DNA of 64,000 bases from Ewingella sp. CoE-038-23. Its GTDB lineage: Bacteria > Pseudomonadota > Gammaproteobacteria > Enterobacterales > Enterobacteriaceae. The stretch spans positions 3,224,001 to 3,288,000 of the forward strand of contig NZ_JAZHOH010000001.1 in NCBI RefSeq assembly GCF_040419245.1, in the 5' to 3' direction. A program made the position numbers and the translations under genes. Shown here in pieces: positions 10,169 through 19,250 of the stretch (position 1 is its first letter; every line of letters starts with the position of its first letter). A model generated the notes under the pieces. It saw only the letters and a list, made by a program, of their open reading frames with translations. It ran no database searches and was not told the DNA's origin.

Positions 10169-11278
10169 TCAGACATCTACTTTACTATTATGAGTAGCGC
10201 TGCGTTGAGCCTGAGTTAAAAAATGTAACCCTCTTATTGCCGCATCAGCACCAATAGTGAATGGTGTTTTCTCATTATTAAGACTTGCCGCGATATCTGC
10301 ATAATAGTTGGCAAATGCTTCAATAAAACCGGCAGGATGCCCAGCCTTGAATCGGCAATAACGCGATTCTGATGCGACTAAATTATTTGCGGCTGTTCTG
10401 TCAATGAGTATATTTTCACCATACACATTATTGAATCGCAAAATTTCCGGATCCATTTGCAGCCATTCAGCACTTCCTTTTTCGCCAAACACGCGAATTT
10501 TCAATCCATTTCGGTAACCTAACGCTGCTTTACCAAACCAGTAGTTACACACCATGTCATCCTCATAGCGTGAAACAATATTCACAGTATCAACCACGCC
10601 CGGGACCAGAGCAAAATGGCTGTTTACGGCATAAACATCCTTTGCATTCTTATTGGTCAGAAAATCGACTAACTGATGGAGGTGGACACCCAGGTCAAGG
10701 TAAACCGTAGGAATATCAGCATCTTCACAGCGCCATGGCTGCGGAGAGGGAGCGTTTCCTTCAATACTCATTCGGGCAAAACCCTCCTGCGGCATCTCAA
10801 CCATCACTTGCTGAATTTTCCCCAGCTCGCCTGTCTGAATACGCTGACGCAGCTCGCGCACCATCGGATAGCCGGTATAATTGAAAGTTACATATAGCCT
10901 TCCATCCAAATTTCCGAGGTTTTTTTGAATATCCAAAGCACCCTGAACATTGCTGACCAGTGCTTTTTCACAAATAACAGTTAAGCCATATTCAAGGCAT
11001 GCCATCACGATTTCACGATGCGTGGGAGTTGGCGTCAGAATAACCACCGCATCTAACTTCTTATGTTCCGTTTCGAGAAATGCGTGGGCATCGCGATAAA
11101 CGCGGTCAGTGTTAATCCCCCAATCCAGAGCCGTCTGTGTATTAATTTCGCTATTACGGCTGAAACAGCCTGCAACTAATTTAAAATGGCCATCCATTTG
11201 ACAGGCGATTTTATGTGCCTCTCCAATAGCGGAGTTTTTGCCCCCACCAATGAAACCTAAAGCCAAAGGTTTTTTCAT
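10169..11278 (-). CDS. Gfo/Idh/MocA-family oxidoreductase
   Basis: This 369-residue NAD(P)-dependent oxidoreductase has an N-terminal Rossmann fold GFIGGGKNSAIGEAHK and the catalytic Glu104-Lys105 pair (CEKALV in place of the usual EKP). The second-domain motif is YLDLGVHLHQLVDFL. Family members oxidise or reduce sugars and nucleotide sugars, often just before a DegT aminotransferase as in WlbA/WlbC-type pathways. AAGGA precedes the start. It lies 10 bases after the ATP-grasp gene, consistent with one transcript. The likely role is to make the keto-sugar aminated by the product of 7836-9005; the substrate is unknown. Confidence 0.85.
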   Translation of the reverse strand: MKKPLALGFIGGGKNSAIGEAHKIACQMDGHFKLVAGCFSRNSEINTQTALDWGINTDRVYRDAHAFLETEHKKLDAVVILTPTPTHREIVMACLEYGLTVICEKALVSNVQGALDIQKNLGNLDGRLYVTFNYTGYPMVRELRQRIQTGELGKIQQVMVEMPQEGFARMSIEGNAPSPQPWRCEDADIPTVYLDLGVHLHQLVDFLTNKNAKDVYAVNSHFALVPGVVDTVNIVSRYEDDMVCNYWFGKAALGYRNGLKIRVFGEKGSAEWLQMDPEILRFNNVYGENILIDRTAANNLVASESRYCRFKAGHPAGFIEAFANYYADIAASLNNEKTPFTIGADAAIRGLHFLTQAQRSATHNSKVDV

Positions 11279-11288
11279 TTCACATTCC

Positions 11289-12455
11289 TTACTGCTCGTT
11301 AATTTGTATATAGTTTTTTAATTCAGGGGTTATCGTTTTAAGTGCTGAAAAATTATCAAGCTCGGCAAATATGACCCCAGCCCGATCATGGGGTGCCGGA
11401 TTCACACTCTCTCCTGGTAATTTTAACGGCACTGTTTCAATGACCCTTCCATCGAGCTTGCTAAAGTCGAAAGAAGTAAATTGCTGAGTCTGTGAGAGTG
11501 AAACAGTGTGGCGCACAATCGCCCTGCATGGCGTGGGCCGTTGCAATTCAAAGGCACTTTTTAAACCAAGAAATGGCTGAGAAAAATAGTGGGAATAGGG
11601 AATCCCCGTCGAAAGTTCAATTAGGCGAGAATAGAGATCCCCCGGAGAACGACGCGTTAATTCAATCAACCAAAAACATGTTTCATTGGCGATAAACTGG
11701 GTATGTAATAAACCATCGGTTAGCTGTAGTTCTCTGACCAGAGTTTGCATACATTCGTGCACATTTTTACGCATGCTTTCCGATAATGTGACGCTAATAC
11801 AACTACTGTTAACCTGCCACGGATAAACCGTGCAGTACTCGTCGACAAAAAATTCACAAGCGATATTTCCATCGCGAATAAAAGCAGAATGGCTATATAA
11901 TTGCCCTTCGCAGAAAGTCTCGATGACTATCTGGCCCGATGCAGAAACTTCACGGGCGGTTTTAACTGCCGCATCTAATTCTGCCAGATTATTTATCTTT
12001 ATAATGCCAAGCCCGCTATATGCATCTACCGGTTTTACCAATAGCGGCAATGGCAATCTTTTAGCATCCTCAAGGTTATAAACCGCCTGTGGTATCGGAT
12101 AACCCTGTTTTTTGGCCCAACGGCGAAATGCATCTTTCATAAAGATGATTTCGCTCACCTCTGACGTATCAAAGCCGGCTAACCCCAATTGCTGGGCAAC
12201 CCAGGCTCCCGTTAAATAAGAAATATCGGTGACGCCGGGTAGCAAAGCATTAATGCTATGCTGTTGAGCAATATCCAGCACGGTTTCGCGACTAGCGTAG
12301 TTTTCGATGATGCTACGATCCGCAAATTGATGGCCCGGATCATGTTCTTTACCACTACACACCGTCACAAAAAAACCTTGTTCTTTTGCTATCTCAATAA
12401 ATGGCACTGCGGAAAATCCCGCATCCAGAATAAGCACTTCTTTTTTTTGAGTCAT
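11289..12455 (-). CDS. ATP-grasp ligase (carboxylate-amine ligase type)
   Basis: This 388-residue ATP-grasp protein has an N-terminal PreATP-grasp fold (residues 1-100), an ATP-binding part with LLVKPVDAYSGLGI, and the metal/ATP-binding strand FWLIELTRRSPGD. It resembles carbamoyl-phosphate-synthase-like and PurK-like ligases found in natural-product and polysaccharide clusters. Such enzymes join a carboxylate to an amine. Here the obvious amine would be the amino sugar made by the DegT enzyme, giving an aminoacyl or acyl amide; this is inference. A single AGG lies close to the start, so initiation may be weak or coupled. Confidence 0.82.
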   Translation of the reverse strand: MTQKKEVLILDAGFSAVPFIEIAKEQGFFVTVCSGKEHDPGHQFADRSIIENYASRETVLDIAQQHSINALLPGVTDISYLTGAWVAQQLGLAGFDTSEVSEIIFMKDAFRRWAKKQGYPIPQAVYNLEDAKRLPLPLLVKPVDAYSGLGIIKINNLAELDAAVKTAREVSASGQIVIETFCEGQLYSHSAFIRDGNIACEFFVDEYCTVYPWQVNSSCISVTLSESMRKNVHECMQTLVRELQLTDGLLHTQFIANETCFWLIELTRRSPGDLYSRLIELSTGIPYSHYFSQPFLGLKSAFELQRPTPCRAIVRHTVSLSQTQQFTSFDFSKLDGRVIETVPLKLPGESVNPAPHDRAGVIFAELDNFSALKTITPELKNYIQINEQ

Positions 12456-12530
12456 AACCTATTCCCAACAATATCTATGTCGATGTGGGTAATACTAAAT
12501 ATTGCCGCATCCGATTTAATTACTGGCATA

Positions 12531-13592
12531 TTATTTATGTTCCCTCTGGACTTGAGACGATTGTAAGCGTCGTCTCAACTCTTCCGCATGGGACAGCTTT
12601 GCGCGTTCGTCTTTAATAAAGTTTTCTTTTAGCCGGTATAAATCCGGTAGTACTGCAAGCCGGTCGTCGCAATATTTAATGGAGAGTGAAAGATGTTTCT
12701 CAGCATCATTATAATTTTTATCGTCAACGCACGCATTGCACTTCAAAAAGTGCAGAAGCGCATCCTTGGGTCTTTCAATTAACAAGCTATCAATCGCATT
12801 TTGATCAAGTGACGGGTTTTGCATGCAACGCTTCCAGCGAATATTCATGGCTGTAGGCCATGCATCTTCATCCATCCAGCAATCAAGAATCATCATTCTA
12901 TTTTTATACATCAATGTTTCTTTATCCGCTCGATACCAGGTATTACTGCCATGACGGCAATAACAGGCAACAGTGCGTTTATCAGCTATAAATGGACCTT
13001 TCTTTGCCAGTTTGAGAAAAACATCCCAGTCTACCTGCATCAGACCTTTAGCAGGCTTTTCGATTTCGACAAAGGCAGATTTACGAATTAATGTTCCAAT
13101 AAAAAGGATATGATTTCCATAGGTCAACAGTGGCTCAAAAAGATCGCCAGACAGGAATTTATCTTTATAATTACCCTTATATTCATGTCGACTTCCATCT
13201 TCATTCATAACCTCTATGCCGCCATAGCACAGCACTGCGGATTCATTACCCTCCATGATGGCGACTTGCATCGCAATTTTATCCGGATAAATGAAGTCAT
13301 CAGAATCAACAACAGCAATATATTTACCATGAGATCCCAAAATGGCCTCAATCCCAGAATTTTCATCCTGAGATGCGCTATTGCTAAAATAGTTTTCTTT
13401 CCTGTTAATAAATTTCAAATCATGCTTACGTTGGTATTCCTTGATAATCTCTTGGGAGCCATCTGTAGATGCATCATCCACCACGATAACTTCAAGGTTT
13501 TTATAAGTTTGCGAAAATACGCTATCTAATGCTCTTACAATATATTTAGCATGATTGTAGCTAGTTACAATAACACTCACGAGTGGCGACAC
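12531..13592 (-). CDS. Family 2 glycosyltransferase
   Basis: This 353-residue cytosolic GT-A glycosyltransferase begins with SVIVTSYNHAKYI. It has VVVDDASTDGSQE for nucleotide binding and AVVDSDDFIYPDK as the DXD-type metal site. The C-terminal 110 residues are helical and rich in Lys, Glu and Asp. The start codon is GTG at 13592, supported by a strong AAGGAGG seven bases upstream. It is the first gene of the four-gene minus-strand set. No flippase, polymerase or membrane glycosyltransferase is nearby, so the acceptor may be a protein or an existing glycan such as flagellin or LPS core. Confidence 0.85.
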   Translation of the reverse strand: MSPLVSVIVTSYNHAKYIVRALDSVFSQTYKNLEVIVVDDASTDGSQEIIKEYQRKHDLKFINRKENYFSNSASQDENSGIEAILGSHGKYIAVVDSDDFIYPDKIAMQVAIMEGNESAVLCYGGIEVMNEDGSRHEYKGNYKDKFLSGDLFEPLLTYGNHILFIGTLIRKSAFVEIEKPAKGLMQVDWDVFLKLAKKGPFIADKRTVACYCRHGSNTWYRADKETLMYKNRMMILDCWMDEDAWPTAMNIRWKRCMQNPSLDQNAIDSLLIERPKDALLHFLKCNACVDDKNYNDAEKHLSLSIKYCDDRLAVLPDLYRLKENFIKDERAKLSHAEELRRRLQSSQVQREHK

Positions 13593-13896
13593 AACCGCTC
13601 CTCCTTTACAAATGACTGTTGTTAAAGCAATATCTATGCCAATTTTAAAAGCCTCGCATAATCATTTAGTTAGAAAAAGAAAGTGATCATTACACTCTCT
13701 TTCCGGAAGAGGCGTTTCTCTTACGGAAGAAAACTTTCCGGGCAAGCCTGTAATTTACGCAAAATTGATCTAGCCCCAGTAAACCTCAAATACCCACACT
13801 GATCGGCTGCTTTTTGCATTTTCAGAGGCTACAATTTCGACCTTTCGTCGCCCCGCTCTGGGACGGCCCTGACTTGATATCAGACTGAGATTGCTT
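13593..13896. other. 304-bp intergenic region between GT2 gene and trhP
   Basis: This divergent promoter region serves the minus-strand sugar operon and trhP. It contains an imperfect hairpin at 13701-13728 (TTCCGGAAGAG with CTCTTACGGAA) and the right direct-repeat copy at 13781-13797. No small gene was recognised. Confidence 0.5.
13781..13797 (+). repeat. Right copy of imperfect 17-bp direct repeat
   Basis: AAACCTCAAATACCCAC pairs with 7418-7434 (15 of 17 identical). It sits about 100 bases upstream of trhP, at the point where the E. coli-like backbone resumes. Confidence 0.4.
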
Positions 13897-15279
13897 ATGT
13901 TTACTCCGGAATTACTCTCTCCGGCCGGTTCGCTGAAGAACATGCGCTACGCCTTTGCCTATGGTGCAGATGCGGTTTACGCCGGTCAGCCGCGCTACAG
14001 CCTGCGGGTGCGCAATAACGAATTTAACCACCAGAATCTGGCTATCGGCATTAACGAAGCCCACGCGCTGGGTAAAAAATTCTACGTGGTGGTTAACATC
14101 GCGCCTCACAACGCCAAGCTGAAAACCTTCCTGCGCGACTTACAGCCGGTGATCGACATGGGCCCGGACGCGCTGATCATGTCCGACCCCGGCCTGATTA
14201 TGATGGTGCGCGAAGCCTTCCCGCAGATGGACATTCACTTGTCGGTGCAGGCCAATGCGGTGAACTGGGCGACGGTAAAATTCTGGAAACAGATGGGCCT
14301 GACGCGGGTTATTTTGTCCCGCGAGCTGTCACTGGAAGAGATTGCCGAGATCCGTGCACAGGTGCCGGATATGGAAATAGAAATCTTCGTCCACGGCGCG
14401 CTCTGTATGGCTTATTCCGGCCGCTGCCTGTTGTCTGGCTACATTAATAAGCGCGACCCTAATCAGGGAACTTGCACCAACGCCTGCCGCTGGGAATACA
14501 AAGTGCAGGAAGGCAAAGAGGATGATCTCGGAAATATTGTGCACCAGTACGAGCCGATTCCGGTAAAACAAGTGGCTGCGGCTGAAAAGGTCGAGCCTAC
14601 ACTCGGCGTCGGCCAGCCGACGGATAAAGTGTATATGCTGGAAGAGGCGATGCGTCCGGGCGAATATATGAGCGCCTTTGAGGATGAGCATGGCACTTAT
14701 ATCATGAACTCCAAAGACCTGCGCGCCATTCAGCACGTCGAAACCCTGACCCAAATGGGCGTGCATTCGCTTAAAATCGAAGGTCGCACTAAATCCTTCT
14801 ACTACTGCGCCCGCACCGCGCAGGTCTATCGCCGCGCAATTGATGATGCCGCCGCGGGCAAGCCTTTCGACCCAAGCCTGCTGACCACGCTGGAAGGCCT
14901 GGCGCACCGTGGCTATACCGAGGGCTTCCTGCGCCGCCACACCCATGACGCGCAGCAGAACTATGAATATGGTCACTCGGTGAGCGATCGCCAGCAGTTT
15001 GTCGGCGAGTTTACCGGCAATCGCATTGACGGCTGGGCGGAAATTGACGTGAAAAACAAGTTCAGCGTCGGTGACAGCGTCGAGATGATGACGCCAAAGG
15101 GAAATGTGCAGTTCACCCTCGAAGCCATGCGCAACAAAAAAGGCCAGCCGGTGGATGTCGCACCGGGAAATGGTCATATTGTTTACGTCTCACTGCCGGA
15201 AGACATCAATTTAGAATTCGCTATTTTGTTGCGCAATCTGGTAGAGACTGACACGCGTAACCCACACGCTAAACCCTGA
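13897..15279 (+). CDS. trhP: TrhP (YegQ), tRNA U34 hydroxylation protein, U32 peptidase family
   Basis: This 460-residue protein is nearly identical in layout to E. coli YegQ. It starts MFTPELLSPAGSLKNM and carries the cysteine cluster of the U32 family in the segment ALCMAYSGRCLLSGYIN and then QGTCTNACRWEY. Family members act with prephenate to hydroxylate uridine 34 of certain tRNAs (ho5U step before cmo5U/mcmo5U). The ATG at 13897 is preferred over the TTG six bases upstream. Compared with my memory of the E. coli protein there is an insertion of about seven residues (around KQVAAAEKVEPT) before the conserved VEPTLG. A strong terminator follows. Confidence 0.93.
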   Translation: MFTPELLSPAGSLKNMRYAFAYGADAVYAGQPRYSLRVRNNEFNHQNLAIGINEAHALGKKFYVVVNIAPHNAKLKTFLRDLQPVIDMGPDALIMSDPGLIMMVREAFPQMDIHLSVQANAVNWATVKFWKQMGLTRVILSRELSLEEIAEIRAQVPDMEIEIFVHGALCMAYSGRCLLSGYINKRDPNQGTCTNACRWEYKVQEGKEDDLGNIVHQYEPIPVKQVAAAEKVEPTLGVGQPTDKVYMLEEAMRPGEYMSAFEDEHGTYIMNSKDLRAIQHVETLTQMGVHSLKIEGRTKSFYYCARTAQVYRRAIDDAAAGKPFDPSLLTTLEGLAHRGYTEGFLRRHTHDAQQNYEYGHSVSDRQQFVGEFTGNRIDGWAEIDVKNKFSVGDSVEMMTPKGNVQFTLEAMRNKKGQPVDVAPGNGHIVYVSLPEDINLEFAILLRNLVETDTRNPHAKP

Positions 15280-15300
15280 CCTTAATAATTAGCGCTAATT

Positions 15301-15326
15301 ACGCCACTAACCGTGGCGTTTTTTTA
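15301..15326 (+). terminator. Rho-independent terminator of trhP
   Basis: A 7-bp stem ACGCCAC/GTGGCGT with a TAACC loop is followed by eight T residues. Confidence 0.9.
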
Positions 15327-15428
15327 TTGGAATGAAATAAAACAAAAACAATAAAAAATCTAAAAATAAGAATCCGGTCACATTCAGCAACAGAGGCTTT
15401 AGATACTATCCTCTTCGCAATTTAGACG

Positions 15429-15509
15429 AATGAAAAATAAGTTATCCAACGATACTAAGAACCACCTCCTTGGCCGGCTCAATCTCCCTTGAGCTGGCTT
15501 TTCTTTTTT
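15429..15509 (+). ncRNA. cyaR: CyaR (RyeE), Hfq-dependent small RNA
   Basis: The segment AGAACCACCTCCTTGGCC and the following loop AATCTCCCTTGAG match the conserved seed and terminator loop of E. coli CyaR, in the same place, downstream of yegQ/trhP. The 3' end is a 10-bp stem, GCCGGCTCAA paired with TTGAGCTGGC around TCTCCC, followed by a long T run ending at 15509. The 5' end is set by the conserved TGAAAAA near 15431 and is approximate. In E. coli CyaR is induced by CRP-cAMP and represses ompX, luxS and nadE through the ACCUCC seed. A half-site TCACA at 15378 could be part of a CRP site. Confidence 0.88.
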
Positions 15510-15535
15510 ACAGAAGCTTATTATTGGTGGCACTC

Positions 15536-15564
15536 ATTCTATTAACAGAATAGGTTAATAGAAT
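15536..15564. promoter_or_regulatory. Perfect 11-bp palindrome upstream of yegS
   Basis: ATTCTATTAAC and GTTAATAGAAT are perfect complements around the 7-base spacer AGAATAG. There is no GC stem or T run, so a dimeric-regulator operator is more likely than a terminator. It lies between CyaR and yegS, about 200 bases before the yegS start. The binding protein is unknown. Confidence 0.5.
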
Positions 15565-15766
15565 TAATAACTCCGATAATTAAATAGCAATTCATTCATG
15601 CGTTCAATTAACGCTCACCAATATTAATCTTCCCACTTAATTATTTCGCAGGAAATATCCCTAAGATTTGCCTTTTGAATACCTGATTATTCCGATAGCC
15701 GTGGCGGTTGTTTGTCATCTATCCTTAGAGGCAGAGTCTGAACCTTGTTACGGACAGGAGACATTA

Positions 15767-16678
15767 ATGAAGGAAAGCATAAAAGAAACGACCGGGGCGC
15801 TTCTGATAATAAATGGAAAAGGGGCAGGCAATGAGATGTTACGCGAAGCCATTTACGCCCTGCGCAGCGAAGGCGTTGCCCTTGCAGTCCGTGTCACCTG
15901 GGAACACGGCGACGCCGCACGCTATGTGCATGAAGCCATTGATTTAGGTTGTGAAACGGTGATTGCCGGTGGCGGCGACGGCACCATCAATGAAGTTGCC
16001 ACCGCGCTTGCCAAATTGCCAGAGGGTCAGCGTCCGGCGCTAGGCTTGCTGCCGCTGGGCACCGCCAATGATTTCGCCACCAGCTGCGGTATCCCGCCAG
16101 AGTTCGATCAGGCGCTGCGCCTGGCGATTAAAGGCCGTGCGGTGGATATCGATCTGGCGCGTGTTAACGGCGATCGCTACTTCATCAATATGGCTACCGG
16201 CGGTTTTGGCACGCGGATCACCACCGAGACGCCTGAAAAGCTGAAATCAGCACTGGGCGGCGTCTCTTACTTTATTCATGGCCTGCTGCGCATGGACACC
16301 CTTAAAGCCGACAGCTGCGAAATTACCGGGCCGGATTTTTCATGGGCTGGCGATGCGCTGGTGATTGGCATTGGTAATGGGCGTCAGGCCGGCGGCGGGC
16401 AGCAGATTTGCCCCGACGCTCTGATCAATGACGGCCTGCTGCAACTGCGTTTGCTCACCTCAGAAGAGCTGCTGCCGTCGTTTATTCGTAGCCTGGTCAG
16501 CAATGAAGAGAATAAAAACGTTATTTCTATCTCTCTGCCTTGGCTGGAAATCAAAGCCCCCCATGACATGACCTTTAATCTGGACGGCGAGCCGCTCACC
16601 GGCACCGAATTCCACATTGAGATTCTGCCTAACGCCATTCAGTGCCGCCTACCGCCGCACTGTGCGCTGCTGGGCTAA
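15767..16678 (+). CDS. yegS: YegS, diacylglycerol-kinase-like lipid kinase
   Basis: This 303-residue protein of the DAGK/sphingosine-kinase superfamily begins with [13 protein letters not shown], has the nucleotide-binding [14 protein letters not shown], and continues [11 protein letters not shown]. coli YegS (about 299 aa) phosphorylates phosphatidylglycerol in vitro. The ATG at 15767 is chosen because AGGAG lies seven bases upstream and the family N-terminus begins there; an open frame extends 99 bases further upstream without a good ribosome site. Gene order trhP-cyaR-yegS matches E. coli apart from lost genes in between. Confidence 0.92.
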   Translation: MKESIKETTGALLIINGKGAGNEMLREAIYALRSEGVALAVRVTWEHGDAARYVHEAIDLGCETVIAGGGDGTINEVATALAKLPEGQRPALGLLPLGTANDFATSCGIPPEFDQALRLAIKGRAVDIDLARVNGDRYFINMATGGFGTRITTETPEKLKSALGGVSYFIHGLLRMDTLKADSCEITGPDFSWAGDALVIGIGNGRQAGGGQQICPDALINDGLLQLRLLTSEELLPSFIRSLVSNEENKNVISISLPWLEIKAPHDMTFNLDGEPLTGTEFHIEILPNAIQCRLPPHCALLG

Positions 16679-16713
16679 CACCGTCCTTCCAGACTTTCGC
16701 TAGCAAACCCTCT

Positions 16714-16738
16714 GCCTTCTCCTTACATGGGAGAAGGC
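16714..16738. terminator. Hairpin behind yegS
   Basis: A 9-bp stem GCCTTCTCC/GGAGAAGGC with a 7-base loop lies 36 bases after the yegS stop. The tail is pyrimidine-rich but lacks a pure T run, so it could be a weak terminator. Confidence 0.45.
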
Positions 16739-16878
16739 CATCTCTATCTTCCCTCCTCCTAAGATCTTTGTGATCCCCACCAGCAAAATCCAATATGGAT
16801 ACTTGTATGGTAGTCAGCATAAAGCGTATTTTTCACTCAATGTACTTATCTCTTCCTACTTGGAAAAAGGTCTGATTG

Positions 16879-18093
16879 ATGAAAATTGTTAACGCTGAAG
16901 TATTTGTCACTTGCCCGGGCCGTAACTTCGTCACCCTGAAAATCACCACCGACGGCGGCCTGACGGGGATTGGCGACGCCACGCTCAACGGGCGCGAGCT
17001 GCCGGTGGCCTCTTATTTGCAAGATCACGTCTGCCCGCAGCTGATTGGCCGCGACGCACATCAGATTGAGGATATCTGGCAGTTCTTCTACAAAGGCGCT
17101 TATTGGCGTCGTGGCCCGGTGACCATGTCAGCCATTTCGGCGGTGGACATGGCGCTGTGGGACATCAAAGCCAAAGCCGCCAATATGCCGCTGTATCAAC
17201 TGCTGGGCGGGGCTTCGCGCACCGGCGTGATGGTTTACTGCCACACCACCGGCCACTCCATTGATGAAGTGCTGGACGACTACGCCAAACATAAAGAGCT
17301 TGGTTTCAAGGCTATCCGTGCGCAGTGCGGCGTGCCGGGGATGAAAACCACTTACGGCATGGCGAAAGGCAAAGGTCTGGCGTACGAGCCAGCCACCAAA
17401 GGCGTTTGGCCGGAAGAGCAGCTGTGGAATACCGAAAAGTATCTCGACTTCACGCCAAAACTTTTCGAGGCGGTGCGCAACAAATTCGGTTTCAACGAGC
17501 ACCTGCTGCACGACATGCACCATCGCCTGACCCCTATCGAAGCCGCGCGCTTTGGTAAAAGCATCGAAGAGTATCGCCTGTTCTGGATGGAGGATCCGAC
17601 GCCAGCTGAGAACCAAGAGTGCTTCCGCCTGATCCGCCAGCACACCGTCACGCCAATTGCGGTAGGCGAAGTGTTCAACAGCATCTGGGATTGCAAACAG
17701 CTGATTGAAGAGCAGCTGATCGACTATATCCGCACCACGCTGACCCACGCGGGCGGCATCACCGGCATGCGCCGCATTGCCGATTTTGCCTCGCTGTATC
17801 AGGTGCGCACCGGCTCGCACGGACCTTCTGACCTATCGCCAATTTGCATGGCCGCCGCCCTGCACTTCGACCTGTGGGTGCCTAACTTTGGCGTGCAGGA
17901 GTACATGGGTTATTCCGAGCAAATGCTGGAAGTCTTCCCACATAGCTGGACCTTCGACGACGGCTATATGCATCCGGGCGAAAAACCGGGGCTGGGCATT
18001 GAGTTTGACGAGAAGCTGGCCGCGAAATATCCGTATGAACCGGCACACCTGCCGGTGGCCCGTCTGGATGACGGTACTTTGTGGAACTGGTAA
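16879..18093 (+). CDS. rspA: RspA, mannonate-dehydratase-family enolase protein
   Basis: This 404-residue member of the enolase superfamily (mannonate dehydratase group) matches E. coli RspA along its whole length from [17 protein letters not shown] to LWNW. Active-site segments include [35 protein letters not shown] and [11 protein letters not shown]. The ATG at 16879 follows AAAAGG; a TTG one codon upstream is in frame. It is followed 10 bases later by rspB. In E. coli RspA was linked to starvation signalling, and relatives dehydrate D-mannonate or D-gluconate weakly, so the true substrate is uncertain. With RspB and the MFS carrier downstream it probably serves use of a sugar acid. Confidence 0.92.
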   Translation: MKIVNAEVFVTCPGRNFVTLKITTDGGLTGIGDATLNGRELPVASYLQDHVCPQLIGRDAHQIEDIWQFFYKGAYWRRGPVTMSAISAVDMALWDIKAKAANMPLYQLLGGASRTGVMVYCHTTGHSIDEVLDDYAKHKELGFKAIRAQCGVPGMKTTYGMAKGKGLAYEPATKGVWPEEQLWNTEKYLDFTPKLFEAVRNKFGFNEHLLHDMHHRLTPIEAARFGKSIEEYRLFWMEDPTPAENQECFRLIRQHTVTPIAVGEVFNSIWDCKQLIEEQLIDYIRTTLTHAGGITGMRRIADFASLYQVRTGSHGPSDLSPICMAAALHFDLWVPNFGVQEYMGYSEQMLEVFPHSWTFDDGYMHPGEKPGLGIEFDEKLAAKYPYEPAHLPVARLDDGTLWNW

Positions 18094-18103
18094 GGAAATC
18101 ATC

Positions 18104-19138
18104 ATGAAAAGCGTTGTTATCCAACAGCCTGGCCAACTGGTCATTACAGAGAAACCCTTGCCGCAGCCCGCGGCGGGCGAGGTACGGGTGAAAGTCGCCT
18201 ATGCCGGAATTTGTGGCTCAGACGTGCACATTTATCACGGGCACAACCCTTTTGCTAAATACCCGCGCGTCATCGGCCATGAGTTTTTCGGCCATATTGA
18301 CGCCGTGGGAGAAGGCGTGGAAAGCAGCCGTGTCGGCCAGCGCGTGGTGGTTGACCCAGTGGTGAGCTGCGGCCATTGCTACCCCTGCTCTATCGGCAGG
18401 CCGAACGTTTGCAGCACGTTGCAGGTTATAGGCGTTCACCGCGACGGCGGTTTTAGCGATGCGGCCTGCGTTCCGGCCAGTAATGCCTATGTGGTGCCGG
18501 ACAGCATTCCAGATAAGTTAGCCAGCATGGTGGAACCCTTCACCATCGCCGCCAACATCACCGCCTTCCTCAAGCCACAGCCGCAGGACACCGCGCTGAT
18601 TTACGGCGCGGGGCCGATGGGCCTGACGGTGATCCAAGTGCTGAAAGGGGTTTATGGCGTGAAACAGGTGATCGTCGCCGATCGCATTGATGAACGCCTG
18701 ACCATGGCGCGGGAAAGCGGCGCGGACTGGACCATCAACAACCATCACCAGTCGGTAGCTGACGCGCTGGCAGCAGAAGGCGTGAAACCGACGCTTATCG
18801 TGGATGCCGCCTGCCATCCGGCTATTTTGCAAGAAGCGATCCTGCTGGCCTCGCCGGCGGCGCGCATCGGCATGATGGGCTTCTCCGGCGAAGCCAGCCC
18901 GTTAACCCAACAGAGTATTACCAGCAAAGAAATTTCTCTGTTTTCCTCGCGCCTCAACAGCCATCGCTTCCCGCAGGTGATTGAATGGATGGCGGAAGGG
19001 AAAATCAGCCCGCAGAAGTTGGTGACGCACTGGATGCCCGCCAGCGACGTTGAAGCGGCCATGACCCTGTTCGAGAAGGACCAGCGCGCCTGTTGCAAGG
19101 TTTTGCTGCGGTTCCCGATGGAAAGCGCGCATGGTTAA
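18104..19138 (+). CDS. rspB: RspB, zinc-dependent alcohol/sugar-acid dehydrogenase
   Basis: This 344-residue medium-chain dehydrogenase has catalytic zinc ligands in AGICGSDVHIYHG and GHEFFG, a structural zinc lobe in VVSCGHCYPCSIGRPNVC, and the Rossmann motif IYGAGPMGLTVIQVL. The true start is the ATG at 18104, with AAGGA 10 bases downstream of the rspA stop. A long upstream extension of the frame lies inside rspA and is not used. Pairing with rspA is the E. coli arrangement. The substrate is unknown, probably a hexonate or its keto product (related L-idonate/gulonate dehydrogenases). Confidence 0.9.
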   Translation: MKSVVIQQPGQLVITEKPLPQPAAGEVRVKVAYAGICGSDVHIYHGHNPFAKYPRVIGHEFFGHIDAVGEGVESSRVGQRVVVDPVVSCGHCYPCSIGRPNVCSTLQVIGVHRDGGFSDAACVPASNAYVVPDSIPDKLASMVEPFTIAANITAFLKPQPQDTALIYGAGPMGLTVIQVLKGVYGVKQVIVADRIDERLTMARESGADWTINNHHQSVADALAAEGVKPTLIVDAACHPAILQEAILLASPAARIGMMGFSGEASPLTQQSITSKEISLFSSRLNSHRFPQVIEWMAEGKISPQKLVTHWMPASDVEAAMTLFEKDQRACCKVLLRFPMESAHG

Positions 19139-19158
19139 AGCAGAAACCTGAAGTCCTG

Positions 19159-19186
19159 GAAGGGTGAGTTTTCATCCTTCTTTTTT
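19159..19186 (+). terminator. Rho-independent terminator of rspAB
   Basis: A 9-bp stem GAAGGGTGA/TCATCCTTC with loop GTTT is followed by six T. It separates rspAB from the transporter gene, which may be expressed by read-through or from its own promoter. Confidence 0.85.
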
Positions 19187-19250
19187 AAGTCGTCAACACC
19201 CTACAGAACGCAACACTAATTAAAAAAACACAATACTCAGTGGAGCACCT

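Noticed and set aside
7335..13896. Insertion sequence or integrase explaining the sugar cluster
   Set aside because: No transposase or integrase frame and no tRNA gene is present; only short repeats were found.
14329..15177. 282-codon frame antisense to trhP
   Set aside because: trhP is conserved throughout; the antisense frame has no features of its own.
17777..18103. Upstream extension of the rspB frame into rspA
   Set aside because: The ribosome site and family N-terminus place the start at 18104.
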